Source: an uncultured Propionibacteriaceae bacterium
GTDB taxonomy: Bacteria > Actinomycetota > Actinomycetes > Propionibacteriales > Propionibacteriaceae
Assembly (NCBI GenBank): GCA_945875065.1
Contig: CAMCJC010000004.1
Span: forward strand, 1 to 24,291
DNA length: 24,291 bases
Direction of reading: 5' to 3'
Shown: positions 23,168 through 24,291 of the stretch, piece after piece
Position numbering within the stretch: the stretch's first letter is position 1
Layout: every line of letters starts with the position of its first letter
Translations under genes and position numbers: made by a program
Notes under the pieces: model-generated
What the model was told of the DNA's origin: nothing
What the model saw: only the letters and a program-made list of their open reading frames with translations
Database searches by the model: none

Positions 23168-23598
23168 ACCAGGGACTCCAGCTCGGCCAGGTCGTCGTCG
23201 GTCAGCCGCGCGGCGTTGTTCTTGACCTCGACACGGGCATGCTCGCGCGTGGCGAGCAGGTTGGCGACGTGGGCGTTGGCGCGCTCGTGGCGTTCGATGT
23301 AGTCGAGCAGGTCGGGCATGGCGATGCGACGGTGGGTGCCAACGGTGCGGTATTCGAGCAGGCCGCGATCCATCAGTCGTACCAGGTGCGGGCGTGAGAC
23401 GCCGAGCACTTCGGCCGCCTCGTTTGGCGTCAGTTCCTTGTCCTTCTCCAGCAAGGTGACGTCCACACCGCGGGCCAGCGCGCTGGCGAGACGCAGGAGC
23501 AGGACCCCCGTCACGCTGCCGTCAAACGCCCTAGCCAGTTCTTGGATCTGCTGGATCTCGTGCTCAGACACGTTTGCTGCTTGCAGTACAGACGTCAC
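23161..23598 (-). CDS. Excisionase-type HTH DNA-binding protein (antitoxin-like)
   Basis: The 145-residue cytoplasmic protein has a central MerR/Xis-like winged helix of the HTH_17 type: ELTPNEAAEVLGVSRPHLVR, then LMDRGLLEYRTVGTHRRIAM and PDLLDYIERHE, roughly residues 55-105. Similar proteins of about 140-150 residues are commonly the antitoxin of a PIN-domain toxin encoded just downstream. No PIN gene is present: the next sequence on this strand is the antisense of the 22085 gene. The start is GTG at 23598 with GGAGGTGA 6 bases upstream. Palindromes between 23659 and 23709 are likely binding sites for autoregulation. It is either an orphan antitoxin or a free-standing regulator. Confidence 0.85.
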   Translation of the reverse strand: MTSVLQAANVSEHEIQQIQELARAFDGSVTGVLLLRLASALARGVDVTLLEKDKELTPNEAAEVLGVSRPHLVRLMDRGLLEYRTVGTHRRIAMPDLLDYIERHERANAHVANLLATREHARVEVKNNAARLTDDDLAELESLVQ

Positions 23599-23604
23599 GT
23601 CGTC

Positions 23605-23612
23605 TCACCTCC
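23605..23612 (-). promoter_or_regulatory. Strong ribosome binding site for the HTH gene
   Basis: GGAGGTGA on the - strand lies 6 bases before GTG 23598 and settles this non-ATG start. Confidence 0.65.
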
Positions 23613-23658
23613 AAGACTATCAAACTGTAATAACTGCCGTAGCTGCACTAACTGTACC

Positions 23659-23682
23659 ACTGTCTGCATGCATGCAGACAGT
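23659..23682. promoter_or_regulatory. 24-bp perfect palindrome, candidate operator
   Basis: The half-site ACTGTCTGCATG is followed directly by its reverse complement, giving 24 bases of perfect dyad symmetry 60 bases upstream of the HTH gene start. It has no loop, so it suits a dimeric DNA-binding protein better than an RNA hairpin. The HTH protein at 23161-23598 is the obvious candidate ligand. Confidence 0.6.
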
Positions 23683-23691
23683 CATGCACTC

Positions 23692-23709
23692 ATGCACAAC
23701 CTTGTGCAT
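23692..23709. promoter_or_regulatory. 18-bp near-adjacent palindrome, candidate second operator
   Basis: ATGCACAA, two central bases, then TTGTGCAT form a perfect inverted repeat 9 bases beyond the 24-bp palindrome. Both contain TGCA/ATGCA cores, and TCATGCAC occurs twice in the interval 23682-23697. The cluster looks like multiple sites for one regulator. Confidence 0.5.
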
Positions 23710-23880
23710 CAACACACGAGGTTCCCCGCACGTTCGCCACCGCGTGTCAACCGACCCAACATCGGCAGTCAGTCGACTGACCGATCGCGAACGACCTTGC
23801 CCCGACGCCGCCGATGACTGCGACCACGGGCGAGCGCGAGCCACCGACGACACCATCACGCAGGTCAGCCCCGGCTGCCG

Positions 23881-24005
23881 CCAGACGATCCCTGGAGCAG
23901 GGAGTCGCTAGACGCCGCCGAACAGGCTTTCCTCGTCTGTCGAAGCCGGGGCGAAGTCATCGACGAGAAGCTCTACGAGGCCTTCCTCGGTGGCGGGGCC
24001 AGCTG
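23881..24005 (+). pseudogene. Degenerate copy 2 of the 21592-22019 gene
   Basis: The frame at 23884 reads DDPWSRESLDAAEQAFLVCR, then VIDEKLYEAFLGGGASC. It matches copy 1 (WSKESLDAAEQAFLDR, FDEELYIAFLGGG) with clear amino-acid and base similarity. After GGGA the similarity is lost, and the rest of the gene seen in copy 1 is absent. There is no proper start or ribosome site. It is a truncated relic in the same orientation, about 2.2 kb from copy 1. Confidence 0.5.
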
Positions 24006-24291
24006 CAACGAAACCATGACAAAACGACCGCTAGCCCTTCAGCTGCTGCTGACACTTCCGCCGGTGAAACGTAACCGGGCGCAGGTGACGGGTTGTGGGC
24101 AGTTCGACCGACGCCGAACGACGCGGCTCCCCACCCCTGGGGCCGTCGAAAAACGGCCACAACCACATCCGCGGGTCGGCCAGGTCCCTCACAGCGACGG
24201 GGTGTCGAGTGCTGCCGCTGCGCCACAGATCCGGCACGGTCGACGCCGCGCCGTCCGCCTGGCCCGTCCTTCGGCGACGGCCCGCGTGACA
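24006..24291. other. Window end without a supported gene
   Basis: Long open frames run on both strands, as expected for GC-rich DNA. A - strand frame with DLADPRMWLWPFFDGPRG (24237 to 24031) is open to the window edge and is the most protein-like. It has no recognisable domain or ribosome site, so I do not call it. No RNA gene is seen. Confidence 0.4.

Noticed and set aside
24031..24237. - strand ORF with DLADPRMWLWPFFDGPRG
   Set aside because: Partly protein-like, but it has no domain, no ribosome site and no partner gene, and it lies at the window edge. I leave it uncalled.
1..24291. CRISPR arrays, tRNA or rRNA genes
   Set aside because: I saw no regularly spaced repeats, cloverleaf sequences or rRNA-like stretches anywhere in the window.

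Overview
The window is high-GC DNA with many GTG/TTG starts, stop/start overlaps and TANNNT-type -10 boxes, which suggests an actinobacterium (Actinomycetota); I cannot name the genus. About two thirds of it is a Wzx/Wzy-type surface-polysaccharide locus. The rest is two gene-poor accessory stretches with small orphan genes and broken reading frames.

Region by region: (1) 1-2465, + strand: the tail of a probable UDP-sugar dehydrogenase, a glycosyltransferase, a PIG-L type deacetylase and a WbqC-family protein, all overlapping or abutting, closed by a perfect hairpin terminator. (2) 2505-3692, - strand: a chain-length/co-polymerase protein whose ATPase domain has lost its nucleotide-binding signatures. 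(3) 3776-7607, + strand: a GT4 glycosyltransferase and two O-antigen ligase/polymerase-like membrane proteins joined by ATGA overlaps. (4) 10247 down to 7508, - strand: a Wzx-like flippase and a third ligase/polymerase-like protein, whose 3' end overlaps the convergent gene by 100 bp. (5) 10337-12081, + strand: a DegT-type sugar aminotransferase, probably leaderless, overlapped by a PglC-like phosphoglycosyl transferase. (6) 12082-16846: an accessory island with three small or unknown membrane-protein genes, a two-TM protein, two frame-broken ORFs, a formylglycine-generating-enzyme-like protein and an IS1634-type transposase N-terminal remnant at its right edge. (7) 19933 down to 16847, - strand: a WbpM/PglF-like nucleotide-sugar 4,6-dehydratase with a 3'-end frameshift, and a WbuB-like glycosyltransferase. 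(8) 20161-21552: a beta-CASP metallo-beta-lactamase RNase-like gene. (9) 21553-24291: two decayed copies of one gene flanking an uncharacterised zinc-ribbon protein and an orphan excisionase-type HTH protein that has palindromes upstream.

Together the dehydratase, aminotransferase and phosphoglycosyl transferase fit a pathway that makes a 4-amino-4,6-dideoxy sugar on UDP and loads it on the lipid carrier. Three glycosyltransferases would extend it, Wzx would flip it, and the Wzy/WaaL-like proteins with the chain-length protein would polymerise or attach it. No acetyltransferase for the 4-amino group is visible; the PIG-L and WbqC proteins are candidate modifiers. All functions are inferred from sequence motifs read by eye, without database searches.
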